From contig JAJBVQ010000022.1 of assembly GCA_020859745.1 (NCBI GenBank), forward strand, positions 1 through 5,915: DNA of 5,915 bases, in the 5' to 3' direction. The first letter of the stretch is position 1, and each line of letters starts with the position of its first letter. The position numbers and the translations under genes were made by a program. Under the pieces are notes generated by a model. That model worked only from the letters and a program-made list of their open reading frames with translations, did not search any database and was not told the DNA's origin. Source of the DNA: Rikenellaceae bacterium. GTDB taxonomy: Bacteria > Bacteroidota > Bacteroidia > Bacteroidales > Rikenellaceae. Shown in pieces: positions 1 to 4,697 of this stretch.

Positions 1-226
1 CGATAAAGCCGATGCCGGTCACCACCTGCGCCGCTACGCGCCCCGGATCGCCGAACGCCCCGTCGCCGAAGCCGTACATGGAGACGATCATGAAAAGGGC
101 GCTGCCCAAAGCCACCAAGAAGTGTGTCCGCAGTCCGGCCTCCTTGGCCCTGTATTCCCGGTCGAGGCCGATAATGCCTCCCAGTACGGCCGCCACCGCC
201 AACCGCAAAATAAATGTCCAAACCAT
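1..226 (-). CDS. MgtC/SapB family inner-membrane protein (N-terminal part, cut by window start)
   Basis: Seventy-five codons are visible, starting at the ATG at 226-224 and running off the window. The start is fixed by an in-frame TAG three codons upstream. The segment shows the MgtC/SapB hallmarks in order: a hydrophobic first helix (about residues 3-20), the motif GLDREYRAKEAGLRTH (20-35), a second hydrophobic helix (about 36-52), then DPGRVAAQVVTGIGFI (60-75), which in the family leads into a GAG-containing third helix. Members are small polytopic inner-membrane proteins; some help bacteria cope with low magnesium or act on the F1Fo ATP synthase, but the role of Bacteroidota homologues is not settled. 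The upstream gap holds no clear TAnnTTTG promoter and no Shine-Dalgarno sequence. The family call is firm. Function and full length cannot be judged from the fragment. Confidence 0.9.
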   Translation of the reverse strand, partial: MVWTFILRLAVAAVLGGIIGLDREYRAKEAGLRTHFLVALGSALFMIVSMYGFGDGAFGDPGRVAAQVVTGIGFI

Positions 227-342
227 TTGTCGCTAATTGTTGCTTGTACTTTTATTCTTATTCACGTAACTATATACCGTTTTACCCTGATTCAGATTAA
301 TGTGTGATTCTCAATATTTCCTATTCATACTGTTTTCGGATG

Positions 343-364
343 CACCGAAAGGGCTGTAATTACC
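343..364 (+). repeat. 22-base intergenic repeat module, copy A
   Basis: The 22 bases here are the exact reverse complement of 2942-2963. The core reads caccgaaagggctgtaatta. Both copies sit in gene-free DNA and the match stops abruptly on both sides, so this is a short shared module rather than one long duplication. An exact 22-base match is far beyond chance in a 6-kb window. Whether it is a genome-wide family cannot be seen here. Confidence 0.75.
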
Positions 365-404
365 GCACGTAACCCGGCGGCCCCTATCGGGAAAAAGTTC
401 CCGC

Positions 405-482
405 GGCTGCGGACAGCCCGCAGCCACCCCGGGCGAAGGGCTGCAACTGCGCTACGCTTGTTTCGCCTCCGCTGGCTGCGGG
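405..482. repeat. GC-rich competing inverted repeats
   Basis: ggctgcgg at 405-412 can pair with ccgcagcc at 418-425 (8 bp, 5-base loop). The same central arm, cccgcagcc at 417-425, can instead pair with ggctgcggg at 474-482 (9 bp, 48-base loop). The stretch is followed by an A-rich purine tract (about 484-518). It lies within gene-free DNA around the 25-base repeat module at 422-446. No function is assigned. Confidence 0.55.
422..446 (+). repeat. 25-base intergenic repeat module, copy A
   Basis: This stretch matches 2540-2564 in the same orientation at 24 of 25 positions (shared core agccaccccgggcgaagggc, then one mismatch, then gcaa). Read on the minus strand, both copies would encode the peptide AALRPGWLRA. 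That explains similar-looking but probably spurious open frames in the two gaps. A degenerate relative may sit at 4621-4650 between lysC and lysA. Confidence 0.7.
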
Positions 483-726
483 CAAAAAGGAAGGTAAAAA
501 AGTAAAAAACCGTTCGCACCAACTATAAGGTTATTATACATTGGGTTTGAGGCAACCGTACCTTTTCTGAAGAAACCGAGCAGCATTTCGAGGCCAAAGA
601 CCGCTTGCGGGCTATGGCGAGATAGCGCAAGGAACCGAGATCGCAGCCGAGAGACAAACGGGCTGGCAACGTGGGTTGTTCACAAAAAGAACAGTACCCT
701 CATACCGGATACAGATAAATCTACGG

Positions 727-2334
727 CTACAACCTCTCCAGCTCCGGGCACGGCGGCAGCGTGTCCTCGTAATAGCCCGCCAGCCGTTTCAGCTCCTTCA
801 TCAGCCGCTCCGACTGCTTCTCCGTCCCCTTGCTTCCATACAGGTTGTGCATCTCATGCGGGTCGCTCCGCAGGTCGTACAGCTCGAAGAAATGCTCTTT
901 CGGCACCGGCGTCTCGTTCGTGAAGAAATAGACCAGCTTCCACCGCCCGTCATGCACCCCCGCATGCTGCATCACATTGTGGATGCCCGGGTTTTCCCAA
1001 TAGCGGTAATAGAGCGTGTTCCGCCACGTTTTGCCCGGTTTGACCGCCTTGTCGCCCCCGTCCGCGATCGCCCGGAACGACTCGCCCTGCATATCCCCCG
1101 GCGCGGCGATGCCGCACCAGTCCAGCAACGTCGGAGCAAAGTCTATATTCTGCACCAACGCATCCTTCGCCACCGTGCCCGCCGGTATCTCGGCCGGATA
1201 GCGGATCACCAGCGGCATCCGCATCGACTCCTCGTACATGAACCGCTTGTCGAACCAGCCGTGTTCCCCGAGGTAGAAACTCTGGTCAGAAGCGTAGACC
1301 ACGATTGTATTCTCCGCCATCCCCGTACTGTCGAGGTAGTCCAGTATCTTGCCCACATTCTCGTCCACCGAAGCGATGGTCGAGAAATAGTCCCGCATAT
1401 AACGCTGGAACTTCCACCGCGTGAGGCTGTCGCCCGTCGGCGGATTGTCGTAGTAAGCCTTGTTCGCCGCATCGTACGAGGCGATATAGGCCGCCTTTTG
1501 CACGGAATCCATAAAACGGTAATCCGGCCCCCAATCGTTCTTCGGGTCCCACCCCTCATCTTTACGGGTGAACAGTTTCAGGTCGTAGGCCGGCATCAGG
1601 TGCCGGTCGATGCTCATCTCCTGCCGCTGCGCCGCCTTGCGCCCCTTGTAGTCGTCGAACAGGTTGTCCGGGTAGGGGAAAAAGGTGCCCTCGTGCAGGT
1701 TGAGGTGCCGCGGTGCTGGCTGCCAGTTGCGGTGCGGCGCCTTGTTGTGCACCATGATGAAGAACGGCCCGTCCTTATGCCGGTCGATCCACTCGATGCT
1801 CTCGTCCGCAACGATGTCCGTCACATAGCCCGGCTGGCGGATGGTGTCGCCCATGACGATGAAGTCCGGATTGTAATACATCCCCTGGTCGTCCAGTATT
1901 TTCCAGTAGTCGAACCCCTGCGGATAGGAACCGAGGTGCCACTTGCCGATAATGGCGGTGGAATAGCCGTTCGCCTGCAATATTTTTGCCATATTCGGCT
2001 GGTCGCCCTCGAACGGCCTGTCGTTGCGCATAAAGCCGTTCTTGTGGCTGTGCTTTCCCGTGAGTATCGTGGCCCGGCTGGGGCCGGAGATGGAGTTGGC
2101 GCAGTAGGCCCGGTCGAACCGCACCCCTTCGGCCGCGATGCGGTCGATGTTGGGCGTCGGGGCCACCTGCGACAGCGGATGCCCGTAGGCGCTGATGGCC
2201 TGCACGGCATGGTCATCGGACATGATGTAGACGATATTGGGCCGCTTGCGCGCACCGTCCTGGGTTTGTTGTGCGAAAGCGCTGCCCGTCACGGCGCAGA
2301 GGGCGCCCGGCAGCACGAGGAGTTTCCCGTTCAT
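727..2334 (-). CDS. Secreted S1-family sulfatase (serine-type; possibly N-acetylglucosamine-6-O-sulfatase-like)
   Basis: A 535-residue type I sulfatase that hydrolyses sulfate esters, probably on host or dietary glycans. Residues 1-21 form a signal peptide ending AFA before QQTQ, so export to the periplasm is expected. There is no lipobox. The catalytic signature SGPSRATILTG spans 83-93. Ser83 is the predicted formylglycine precursor, which would need a radical-SAM anaerobic sulfatase-maturating enzyme. Metal ligands are probably Asp40-Asp41 (MSDDH) and Asp350-Gln351. Other family blocks are GKWHLG (130-135), HNKAPHRNWQP (196-206) and LGEHGWFDKRFMYEES (355-370). The usual DQG reads DQS here (350-352). 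The C-terminal subdomain ends with the common FELYDLRSDPHEMHNLY block (483-499). The ATG at 2334 was chosen because the signal peptide starts there; the open frame continues to 2586 but the extra 84 residues are low-complexity read-through. The pattern recalls GlcNAc-6-sulfatases of subfamily S1_11, but the substrate is inferred. No sulfatase partner or SusC/D pair lies in the window. Confidence 0.93.
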   Translation of the reverse strand: MNGKLLVLPGALCAVTGSAFAQQTQDGARKRPNIVYIMSDDHAVQAISAYGHPLSQVAPTPNIDRIAAEGVRFDRAYCANSISGPSRATILTGKHSHKNGFMRNDRPFEGDQPNMAKILQANGYSTAIIGKWHLGSYPQGFDYWKILDDQGMYYNPDFIVMGDTIRQPGYVTDIVADESIEWIDRHKDGPFFIMVHNKAPHRNWQPAPRHLNLHEGTFFPYPDNLFDDYKGRKAAQRQEMSIDRHLMPAYDLKLFTRKDEGWDPKNDWGPDYRFMDSVQKAAYIASYDAANKAYYDNPPTGDSLTRWKFQRYMRDYFSTIASVDENVGKILDYLDSTGMAENTIVVYASDQSFYLGEHGWFDKRFMYEESMRMPLVIRYPAEIPAGTVAKDALVQNIDFAPTLLDWCGIAAPGDMQGESFRAIADGGDKAVKPGKTWRNTLYYRYWENPGIHNVMQHAGVHDGRWKLVYFFTNETPVPKEHFFELYDLRSDPHEMHNLYGSKGTEKQSERLMKELKRLAGYYEDTLPPCPELERL

Positions 2335-2347
2335 AAAGTTATTCAAA

Positions 2348-2387
2348 GTAAAATTCGGCGTTAGCTCTCCAAAGGTAGGAATTTTAC
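2348..2387. promoter_or_regulatory. 9-bp inverted repeat around the sulfatase promoter (candidate operator)
   Basis: gtaaaattc at 2348-2356 and gaattttac at 2379-2387 are perfect inverted repeats separated by 22 bases. They bracket the candidate -7 element at 2370-2377 and lie 14-53 bases upstream of the sulfatase start codon. Centre-to-centre spacing is 31 bases, about three helical turns, so two protein-binding half sites on one face are possible. One arm would also lie in the transcript leader. Which regulator might bind is unknown. Confidence 0.4.
2370..2377 (-). promoter_or_regulatory. Candidate -7 element of the sulfatase gene
   Basis: The minus strand reads TACCTTTG, an exact match to the Bacteroidota TAnnTTTG element, ending 35 bases before the sulfatase ATG. 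The expected transcript start is near 2365, leaving a leader of about 30 bases. No TTG is found about 19 bases further upstream, so the promoter is incomplete by consensus and might need an activator. Confidence 0.45.
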
Positions 2388-2539
2388 TCCGAAGGCTGGC
2401 ACTCCGGAACAGTAATAGATGTTCCCGCCCAAATAGGCTTCGCGGCGTATCGTGTTCCGGCCCCGCCGGGCAGCGTGCCGAAGGAGATGGAGCGGCCGGA
2501 TGGGCGTAGCTGCGCCCCCGCGTCAGTAAGCGGGCCCGG

Positions 2540-2564
2540 AGCCACCCCGGGCGAAGGGCCGCAA
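2540..2564 (+). repeat. 25-base intergenic repeat module, copy B
   Basis: This matches 422-446 in the same orientation with one mismatch in 25. It lies 206 bases upstream of the sulfatase start codon, inside the open frame that would extend the sulfatase N-terminus. That is one reason for rejecting the longer start. Confidence 0.7.
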
Positions 2565-2941
2565 AGCGTCTTCCACAGGCGGTCACCGAAACCGACTAAT
2601 GCGAAGCCAAAAAGCCTCTACGCCAGTGCCCGATATAAATAGTTCCCGCATCCGCGGTATGACCGGAGCCATCGCGAGTGGAGAACAGAAAGAGTTTCCG
2701 CGGTAGCGGTGGCCTCGGGCGCTGCGACGCGTGAGCGGCGCGGGGGGAGCGCGCCGAGGTCAAATAAAGCAATAAAAAAGGCACCGCGTCCGACCCGAAA
2801 AAAGAATACAAAAAAGACACGTCGGAGGACGTCGGTTTGCAGTAACTGCCATAGGCTTTCGCGGCAGCGGCCGGGCCTGACCGCTGATGCAATGTCGATT
2901 CGTATTATTATTGCAGGGCCGCAGCCTGTGGAGGTTATTGG

Positions 2942-2963
2942 GGTAATTACAGCCCTTTCGGTG
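2942..2963 (-). repeat. 22-base intergenic repeat module, copy B
   Basis: Exact reverse complement of 343-364. It is followed on the plus strand by a G/C-rich stretch with a small hairpin (ggagg 2969-2973 with cctcc 2981-2985). Together the two 22-base copies bracket the sulfatase gene in inverted orientation, about 2.6 kb apart. Confidence 0.75.
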
Positions 2964-3043
2964 TGCCCGGAGGCACCGGACCTCCGCGGGGGGGAGGCTG
3001 CGGCCCGCCCGCTGGCGCGGTCACTATGTGGGTATTGGAGATA

Positions 3044-3062
3044 AAAAGGCCCCACGCCTTTT
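3044..3062 (-). terminator. Possible weak intrinsic terminator
   Basis: AAAAGGC at 3044-3050 pairs with GCCTTTT at 3056-3062 around a 5-base loop. On the minus strand the stem ends in a run of five U residues. The stem is short and mostly A-U with three G-C pairs, so efficiency would be modest. It could act as a back-up terminator for transcripts leaking past the strong one at 3154-3235. The stem is nearly symmetric, so plus-strand use is possible, but the U run is shorter there. Confidence 0.35.
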
Positions 3063-3069
3063 CCGGAGA

Positions 3070-3159
3070 TTATTTGCCGTTCGACCAGACAAGCTGCGCA
3101 GTACGGGATGCAGTCCGTTGTTCTCATCGCTCGCACATCCCGCCCTCCCCGGCAAATAA
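3070..3159. repeat. Nested inverted repeats downstream of the small-RNA terminator
   Basis: ttatttgccg at 3070-3079 pairs with cggcaaataa at 3150-3159 (10 bp, perfect), and inside it cgggatg at 3104-3110 pairs with catcccg at 3136-3142 (7 bp, perfect). The outer right arm overlaps the U tract of the upstream terminator. This could be a second structured domain on the minus-strand transcript, followed by the weak terminator at 3044-3062, or a remnant of a small palindromic element. Confidence 0.4.
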
Positions 3160-3235
3160 AAAAAGCATGGGGCCAAATCTTCTCTCTCGCGTAGGCTCTG
3201 GACGGCCCTTGTACTGAAAGAAGTTGGCCCCATGC
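3154..3235 (-). terminator. Strong intrinsic terminator of the small-RNA unit
   Basis: GCATGGGGCCAA on the RNA (3235-3224) pairs with TTGGCCCCATGC (3176-3165), 12 perfect base pairs. This is followed directly by seven U residues (3164-3158) and then AUUU. The stem can be extended by 5 bp (3219-3223 with 3179-3183) across a 2-base bulge, leaving a 35-base loop. It also stops any read-through from lysC-lysA. The upstream arm is shared with the apical stem of the rod fold, so the two structures compete. Confidence 0.8.
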
Positions 3236-3355
3236 CCGTAAAGATACAAGCATGGCTACCAACCCCTAACCTCAGTACAAGTGTAAATTGTCCAGATTTA
3301 CGCAGAGAGGTTAAAAGTATGTCAAAAATATGCACCGCTCCTTAGCTGGGAACAG
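3158..3355 (-). ncRNA. Candidate structured small RNA (rod-shaped; 6S-like or Bacteroidales-specific RNA possible)
   Basis: The minus strand between a consensus promoter and a U-tract terminator folds into one long rod spanning 3309-3184. From base to tip the stems are: 3305-3309 with 3184-3188 and 3299-3303 with 3189-3193 (10 bp, one bulge); 3290-3296 with 3197-3203 (7 bp); 3272-3281 with 3208-3217 (10 bp); 3259-3263 with 3223-3227 (5 bp); and 3250-3255 with 3230-3235 (6 bp), closed by a 14-base loop. That is 38 pairs in 126 bases, interrupted by 4/8 and 5/8 internal loops. The expected RNA is about 198 nt from the upstream promoter, or about 160 nt from the internal one. Size and rod shape resemble 6S RNA, and a Bacteroidales-1-type RNA is another option, but the internal loops are smaller than the usual 6S bubble and I cannot confirm homology. 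A structured lysA 3' end or a hairpin-forming mobile remnant are alternatives. Confidence 0.6.
3323..3330 (-). promoter_or_regulatory. Second, internal -7 element for the small RNA
   Basis: The minus strand reads TATTTTTG, matching TAnnTTTG, with TTC instead of TTG 19 bases upstream. The predicted start is near 3318, about 9 bases before the base of the rod at 3309. Transcription from here would give an RNA consisting of little more than the rod and the terminator. Confidence 0.4.
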
Positions 3356-3359
3356 TGCA
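3331..3359. repeat. Short dyad between the two small-RNA promoters
   Basis: tgcac at 3331-3335 pairs with gtgca at 3355-3359, and tcc at 3339-3341 with gga at 3349-3351, symmetrically spaced. It lies exactly between the two -7 elements and overlaps the expected start of the upstream promoter. It could be an operator or a 5' hairpin of the longer transcript. The arms are short, so chance is possible. Confidence 0.3.
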
Positions 3360-3389
3360 CAAATATACATAAAAATCCGGCTATATCAA
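3360..3389 (-). promoter_or_regulatory. Bacteroidota-type promoter for the small RNA
   Basis: The minus strand reads TTG (3389-3387), a 19-base spacer, then TATATTTG (3367-3360). This fits the Bacteroidota -33/-7 form with TTG and TAnnTTTG. The -33 element begins 8 bases after the lysA stop codon and the expected transcript start is near 3355. No gene lies within range on this strand, so the promoter points to a non-coding transcript. Confidence 0.65.
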
Positions 3390-3396
3390 CAATTAT

Positions 3397-4563
3397 CTAT
3401 TTTTCGTCGGAGAACCGGCTCGGCGCGATCGGGCGCATGTTGTAATTCGAGGCCATAATGCTCCCGTAGGCCCCCGTGGAGCGGATCGAAAGCACGTCCC
3501 CCCTTTTGGACACCGGGAACTCGATGTCGCGCGCGAATACGTCCGACGATTCGCAGATCGGCCCCGCGATCGAGTATAAGCCCATTGGCCGCCCCTTCGC
3601 AGCCGCGGTAAGGTTCTCGATTTTGTGGTGGGCGCTGTAGAGCGCCGGGCGGATCAACTCCGTCATCCCCGCGTCGGTAATGGCGAAATCGGAGCCTCCC
3701 GCCGTAGTCTTGGTGTAGAGCACCCGCGTAATCAACTCCCCGCACTGCGCGACGATCGAGCGCCCCAGCTCGAAGTGCACCGTCTGCCCCGGAGCCACCC
3801 GCAGGTTTTCATGGAACGTACGGAAATAGCCCGCGAAATCCGGCACCGGCTCCGCATCCGGGTTCTGGTAGTCGATCCCCAGGCCGCCGCCCATATTGAG
3901 GTGCTTCAACTCCACGCCTTTCGACTCGAACCACGCCGCGATCTCATTGACCCGCCCCGCCAGCTCGGCGAACGACTCCATCTTGCGGATCTGCGACCCG
4001 ATGTGGAAATGCAAGCCCACGATCCGGATATTCCCCAGGCTGTGCAGCTTCGCCAATGCCTGATCCACCTCGGTATAAGAGATGCCGAACTTGCTCTCCG
4101 ACTGGCCCGTCGAGATATACTTGTGGGTTTCCGGCTGCACGTTGGGGTTGATGCGCAGCGCCACGTTCACCACCTTGCCCTGTTTCGCGGCCAGTTCGTT
4201 GACCACCTCCAGCTCCTGCAAGGATTCGCAGTTGAAAGCGAAAATCCCCTGCCGGACGGCGTACTCGATCTCGTGGTCGCTCTTCCCCACCCCGGCGAAG
4301 ACGATCTTTTCCGGCGAGAAGCCGTTCTCCACGGCGCACTGCACCTCGTAGCCGCTCACGCAGTCCGCCCCCAGTCCCGCCCGCTGTATCTCGCGCAGGA
4401 TGTGCGGCTCGACGTTGGCTTTCATCGCATAATGGATATGGTAGCCGTATTTCGCCGCCTCGGCCGTGGCTGTCTCCAGCGTCCGCCGCAGCAGGTCGAG
4501 GTCGTAGTAGTAGAAAGGGGTCGGGGGCACCGCCGTGCCCGGGGTCAGGGTGTATTTGGACAT
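3397..4563 (-). CDS. lysA: Diaminopimelate decarboxylase
   Basis: Cytoplasmic PLP enzyme that decarboxylates meso-2,6-diaminopimelate to L-lysine, the last step of lysine synthesis. The 388 residues fit the normal length for a stand-alone enzyme. The N-terminal alanine-racemase-like barrel carries the Schiff-base lysine in YAMKAN (Lys48). HFHIGSQ (185-191, His187) and MGGG (224-227) contact PLP. FELGR (264-268) and RPALY (305-309) fit the substrate- and cofactor-binding arginine regions. GPICESSD (334-341) holds the Cys337-Glu338 pair contributed across the dimer, and GAYGSIMASNYN (364-375) supplies the C-terminal tyrosines. The ATG at 4563 follows an A/T-rich leader without a Shine-Dalgarno sequence and starts a normal N-terminus. 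lysC lies 134 bases upstream on the same strand, with no clear promoter between, so an operon is likely. Beyond the stop there is no terminator before 3154-3235, so read-through into the small-RNA unit is expected. Confidence 0.96.
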   Translation of the reverse strand: MSKYTLTPGTAVPPTPFYYYDLDLLRRTLETATAEAAKYGYHIHYAMKANVEPHILREIQRAGLGADCVSGYEVQCAVENGFSPEKIVFAGVGKSDHEIEYAVRQGIFAFNCESLQELEVVNELAAKQGKVVNVALRINPNVQPETHKYISTGQSESKFGISYTEVDQALAKLHSLGNIRIVGLHFHIGSQIRKMESFAELAGRVNEIAAWFESKGVELKHLNMGGGLGIDYQNPDAEPVPDFAGYFRTFHENLRVAPGQTVHFELGRSIVAQCGELITRVLYTKTTAGGSDFAITDAGMTELIRPALYSAHHKIENLTAAAKGRPMGLYSIAGPICESSDVFARDIEFPVSKRGDVLSIRSTGAYGSIMASNYNMRPIAPSRFSDEK

Positions 4564-4697
4564 ATGTGTGGTGATATAAATTTTTTCATTTCCGCAGCCT
4601 GCGAAGCTCGCGTATAGCGGGCCTTCGCCGGGGAAGGCGGTGGCCCGAGCCCAAAAGAGCGTAAACCCGGAGCCGCAGTGAGGTCGTGATTTGGACT
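4564..4697. other. GC-rich gap between lysC and lysA
   Basis: This 134-base gap is long for an operon. Near its middle is a perfect 6-bp hairpin (gccttc 4621-4626 with gaaggc 4633-4638, 6-base loop) without a U tract, so it is not a standard terminator. The hairpin region loosely resembles the 25-base module of 422-446 in opposite orientation. The last 25 or so bases before lysA are A/T rich, as is usual for translation starts in this phylum. No TAnnTTTG match was found. Confidence 0.45.

Larger units (their letters stand above)
227..726. other. Non-coding gap between the sulfatase gene and the MgtC-family gene
   Basis: These 500 bases contain no convincing gene. From low to high coordinates they hold: an AT-rich leader in front of the MgtC-family gene (227-340); a 22-base repeat module (343-364) that recurs inverted at 2942-2963; a GC-rich stretch with competing hairpins (405-425, and 417-425 with 474-482); a 25-base module (422-446) that recurs directly at 2540-2564; an A-rich purine tract (about 484-518); and a tail to the sulfatase stop (540-726) in which I recognise nothing. 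A short weak hairpin (677-681 with 689-693) lies beyond the sulfatase stop but has no U tract after it, so I do not call it a terminator. Confidence 0.7.
2388..3043. other. Gene-free, repeat-bearing region upstream of the sulfatase gene
   Basis: About 650 bases with open frames on both strands but none resembling a known protein. They are rich in Arg, Ala, Pro and Ser, as expected from GC-rich non-coding DNA. The region holds the second copies of the 25-base module (2540-2564) and the 22-base module (2942-2963), an A-rich tract (about 2761-2820) with a direct 7-base repeat just after it (acgtcgg at 2819-2825 and 2829-2835), and a G-rich stretch (2969-3005). I see no tRNA, CRISPR array or insertion sequence ends. 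A decayed gene cannot be excluded. Confidence 0.6.

Noticed and set aside
325..522. 65-codon minus-strand open frame
   Set aside because: It is built mostly from the two repeat modules and the A-rich tract, so a repeat-derived chance frame is more likely than a gene.
677..693. Hairpin after the sulfatase stop as a terminator
   Set aside because: Only five base pairs, with the U run in the loop rather than after the stem.
676..2364. 562-codon plus-strand open frame
   Set aside because: It is antisense to the sulfatase gene, whose protein has clear motifs and a signal peptide. The plus-strand product is rich in Arg, Val, His and Pro with no recognisable domain, a typical mirror of a GC-rich gene.
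2335..2586. Upstream extension of the sulfatase to a start at 2586
   Set aside because: The added 84 residues would bury the signal peptide, run through the candidate promoter and dyad, and include the 25-base repeat module. The ATG at 2334 starts exactly at the signal peptide.
2618..3262. 214-codon minus-strand open frame
   Set aside because: It runs through the small-RNA rod, the strong terminator, the nested inverted repeats and the 22-base module, and shows no protein family features.
3158..3355. tmRNA, RNase P RNA, SRP RNA or lysine riboswitch
   Set aside because: None of the hallmark conserved sequences of these RNAs (for example the SRP GGAAGGAAGCAGCC-type tetraloop region or the RNase P core) is seen, and a lysine riboswitch would be expected upstream of a lysine gene, not downstream of lysA.
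3625..4617. 330-codon plus-strand open frame
   Set aside because: Antisense shadow of lysA, with a biased Arg/Leu/Val/His composition and no domain.
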